From: SZUA-430 sp040080835
GTDB lineage: Bacteria; Pseudomonadota; Alphaproteobacteria; Micropepsales; Micropepsaceae
Length of the DNA stretch: 64,000 bases
Assembly: GCA_040080835.1 (NCBI GenBank)
Contig: JBEBHP010000012.1
Location: forward strand, 86,114 to 150,113
Direction: 5' to 3'
Under the pieces are notes generated by a model. It ran no database searches and was not told where the DNA came from. It was given only the letters and a program-made list of their open reading frames with translations. How positions within the stretch are numbered: position 1 is the first letter of the stretch; each line of letters starts with the position of its first letter. Shown here in pieces: positions 61,677-64,000 of this stretch. Both the position numbers and the translations under genes were made by a program.

Positions 61677-63722
61677 TCAAACCGCAAGGCCCGGGTCGCC
61701 TTCGATGACTTCCTGAACCAGGGAAGGGCGTTCGCCCGCACGCCAGAGGTGAACACGATGTACGACACGGTAGACGAGTGGGCCGCCGTCATCGCTGACG
61801 CTGCGTTCGAGCGGGCGGGGGATGCACACGAATTCGGTCTCGAGCTCCTGGGATGATGCCCTGACCGTGGCGTAGCCGTGTCCGCCGAAGTCGACGAGTT
61901 TCAGGTGAGGCGACACATCGGGATTGCGGGCGGCCCGTGCGCGAACCGGATCTCCCGTCTCTGCCAAGGTCAGCGACGACTTCACGCCGTGGAGGAGTGT
62001 CATGCCGAAGGTGCATTGCATCGAGCCATCCGGCTTGTCGTGGATGTAGAGGGACCGAAGCGGCATATCCTTCTTGAGCGTCAGTTCCTGTACTTCAGCC
62101 GCGCCCTGTGCGGAGATCGATCCCGTGACGAATTCCACGCCGACGGGATTGAACGCGCGCGGCGGCAAGGACGCGCTCGGATAGCCGGCCCAGAAGGAGT
62201 GCTTGTCTCCGGCCACGATGGCGAAGCCAGTGATGCCTTCCTTCTCGACCATGCCAAAGATCTCGTTGTGCTCGATGGAATAGTCATCGGTCAGGACACC
62301 GTAACCTGCGCCTGGCCACGCTTTGGCATATGGCTCCGGGAGGTTCTTCGGATCGGTGCGCCAGGTGAGTGTTCCAAATGAGTGTCCCCAGATCTTCCAG
62401 GGCGCCCTGGCTGTCCGCAGGCGGTCCTTGAACCATGCCATCTGTGCGATTCCGAGATAGGACTGCGGTGGCGCATTGACCTGTGTGTTCGCAATCTCGA
62501 CATCGCCGACCCGTATCTTCGCTGGCGGATTGCCACCTGCATATTCGCGGCCCTGGTCGAGGATTTCATTCACTTCTTCGGGCAGCGCGCCGAAGTCTAT
62601 TGGCGGCAATGTGCTGCCGTCTGCCGGCGGGGACATGAAGGACCGGTTGTCGGTCAGTATCATGTCGACGTTGCTGCCGAAGCGGAACGCCCGATGGATC
62701 CTCAGCGCATTGATGGCGATCAGGTTGTTTGGTTCCAGGCCAAGTCCGCGGGCATCAAGCGACGTCAGCGGGGCATCGTTGACTGCCGGCGGTTCGAAGG
62801 CATCCGTCTTGCCGGCTTTCTTCACGCGCGCCGGTTGATACTCGTACCAGGCCTGGCTTGCGGCGACCTTGAGGTGCTGCGCGGGTCTGATCACGTTGTT
62901 GAATCCCTGCTGGCTCTGGTAACCGCGCCAGGAGAATTCGTGATTGTCCCAAACGGGGACGAAGGGCCAGTGGGCGCGCGCATCCTGCAAGTCGGGATCG
63001 AGCAGGTAGCTGCGATAAGCGGTGCGATAGTCTTCGAGGCTGGCCGGAATGTGGAACTTGCCGACCTTTTCGCCCTGCGGATAGCGAACGATGTCGCGCA
63101 GACGACGACCGCGCAGGATGCCGCCCGGAACGTCTTCAGGGTACCAGACCAATTCGTAGAAGAAGTCACCGAGGTGCAGCACGAAGCTGAGCTGTTCGCC
63201 GCGCGGGCGCCGGACGTCTTCGTACATCATGCGCCGATAGGCATTGCAGGCGCCGATGGTCACATCCTGGCAACTGACGAAGGCGAAGCGAACGGGACGG
63301 TCGTCGTTGTCCGCGGGGGCTGTCAATGTGCGACCGACGCGGCTTGCGTTGCCACTCTCGTCGATGAAGCGGTACCAGTATTCCTTCGCGGGACGAAGGC
63401 CGGCGGCGAGGAACCTGCAGGTCCAATCCGTGTTTGCTCCGATCGGCGAGACGCCGCTTGCGACGACCTTGCGAAACTCCGGGTCGCTTGCGACTTCGAC
63501 GTTCAGACGGTCTGACCGGGAGATCTCTGGCGGGCGTCGTGTCCAGAGGATGACGCTTGTGGTGTCCGGATCGCCGGATGCTACGCCTTGCGGATACAAG
63601 TCCCGGCGTTCGGTGAGCTTCGTGTTGCTGCTGGCCTGGGTCTTGCCGATGGCAAGCACCGCTCCCAGCGCGGCGGCTTCCGCGATCAGTTGGCGTCGAT
63701 TGATGCGAGGTGTTTTTGACAT
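61677..63722 (-). CDS. Alkaline phosphatase D (PhoD) family protein, Tat-exported
   Basis: 681 residues. Tat signal INRRQLIAEAAALGAVLAIG, then a PhoD N-terminal beta domain (LYPQGVASGDPDTTSVILW, FLAAGLRPAKEYWYRF) and the metallophosphatase core FAFVSCQDV, LHLGDFFYE, PVWDNHEFSW, WAGYPS. It hydrolyses phosphomono- or diesters in the periplasm, usually with Ca and Fe. The core is longer than Bacillus PhoD. GGGGGGA lies 8 bases before the ATG at 63722. Phosphate-starvation control is typical, but I saw no clear Pho box. Confidence 0.9.
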   Translation of the reverse strand: MSKTPRINRRQLIAEAAALGAVLAIGKTQASSNTKLTERRDLYPQGVASGDPDTTSVILWTRRPPEISRSDRLNVEVASDPEFRKVVASGVSPIGANTDWTCRFLAAGLRPAKEYWYRFIDESGNASRVGRTLTAPADNDDRPVRFAFVSCQDVTIGACNAYRRMMYEDVRRPRGEQLSFVLHLGDFFYELVWYPEDVPGGILRGRRLRDIVRYPQGEKVGKFHIPASLEDYRTAYRSYLLDPDLQDARAHWPFVPVWDNHEFSWRGYQSQQGFNNVIRPAQHLKVAASQAWYEYQPARVKKAGKTDAFEPPAVNDAPLTSLDARGLGLEPNNLIAINALRIHRAFRFGSNVDMILTDNRSFMSPPADGSTLPPIDFGALPEEVNEILDQGREYAGGNPPAKIRVGDVEIANTQVNAPPQSYLGIAQMAWFKDRLRTARAPWKIWGHSFGTLTWRTDPKNLPEPYAKAWPGAGYGVLTDDYSIEHNEIFGMVEKEGITGFAIVAGDKHSFWAGYPSASLPPRAFNPVGVEFVTGSISAQGAAEVQELTLKKDMPLRSLYIHDKPDGSMQCTFGMTLLHGVKSSLTLAETGDPVRARAARNPDVSPHLKLVDFGGHGYATVRASSQELETEFVCIPRPLERSVSDDGGPLVYRVVHRVHLWRAGERPSLVQEVIEGDPGLAV

Positions 63723-63883
63723 GTGGTAGATCCCCCCGGCTTCCCCATTTGCTCTCGCCGTCAGCGACGCCGGGAGTACGTCTTCCATTAAAACCGAGCT
63801 TCGCTGGAAGGGGAATCAACAGTTCGTGTTTGGAGTATTGGCTGGGGGAGGATCGAGGTCACGACTTGGTGAGGTGGGGCGTG

Positions 63884-64000
63884 ATTGCTGAGGCTGCCCC
63901 CCCATCCGTCTCGCTGCTGCGCAGCGATCCACCTTCCCCCTCAACGCGCTGCGCGCGTCGGTGGGAAGGGCAATGCCATATGAGTAGCCCTTCCCACCAG
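63884..64000. repeat. Palindrome-rich intergenic repeat, cut by the window end
   Basis: It contains CTGCTGCGCAGC and CGCGCTGCGCGCG palindromes, then GGTGGGAAGGGC at 63960-63971 inverted at 63987-63998. The CTTCCCCCTC..CGGTGGGAAGGG layout is that of intergenic repeats scattered in alphaproteobacterial genomes. It continues past the window. Confidence 0.6.

Noticed and set aside
62382..63515. Open frame of 377 codons on the plus strand
   Set aside because: Antisense to the PhoD gene; no domain pattern.

Overview
The window is chromosomal DNA of a GC-rich alphaproteobacterium. The evidence is gene order and gene type. There is a pckA / chvI-chvG-hprK-EIIA-HPr / ahcY block with the short alphaproteobacterial HprK, a DivL-type tyrosine pseudo-histidine kinase, addB-addA, and a pyrF-trpF-trpB-trpA-accD-folC run. 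I cannot assign a genus; a Caulobacterales- or Hyphomicrobiales-like lineage is plausible. I saw no rRNA, tRNA, CRISPR array, transposase, integrase or prophage gene.

Left part (1-26 kb) is accessory and mosaic. 1-4.6 kb holds small genes (dodecin, isoprenylcysteine-methyltransferase-like protein, a frameshifted glutathione transferase, a Tat-signal truncated hemoglobin, a lone CheB domain) between short palindromic repeats. 4.7-6.8 kb is one large FkbM methyltransferase with a tandem-repeat N-terminal half. 6.8-11.2 kb carries an SDR/SnoaL pair, pirin, a membrane protein and a Bcr/CflA exporter. 11.2-14.8 kb is a divergent TetR locus with three related SDR-fold proteins that have lost the YxxxK catalytic pair. 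15.3-17.6 kb is an AT-rich islet abutting a decapitated sugar-nucleotide epimerase. 17.6-26 kb has HAD dehalogenase, metallophosphoesterase, an NrtR regulator with two operators, enoyl-CoA hydratase, amidohydrolase, M3 peptidase, SET-domain and MgtC proteins.

Middle part (26-33.7 kb) is a tight operon of a glutamine-synthetase-like ligase, aldehyde dehydrogenase, Fe-type alcohol dehydrogenase and class I glutamine amidotransferase. Together these would make a gamma-glutamylated amine or amino-alcohol degradation route. It converges on pckA. The junction between the two is remarkable: each gene is followed, after 8 bases, by an unrelated small gene and then by a diverged copy of its own 3' end.

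Right part (33.7-64 kb) is largely conserved housekeeping. ChvI/ChvG is fused in one run with the regulatory PTS (HprK, EIIA, HPr), then TraB-like protein, lipoprotein, ahcY with a candidate operator, and divL. A ferredoxin/ferredoxin-reductase pair follows. Next come tsaE with the amgK-murU-like cell-wall recycling pair, addB-addA, and two tandem thioredoxins. On the opposite strand lie folC, accD, trpA, trpB, trpF and pyrF, nearly all with 4-base start/stop overlaps, and then a Tat-exported PhoD-type phosphatase. Palindromic repeat DNA closes the window.
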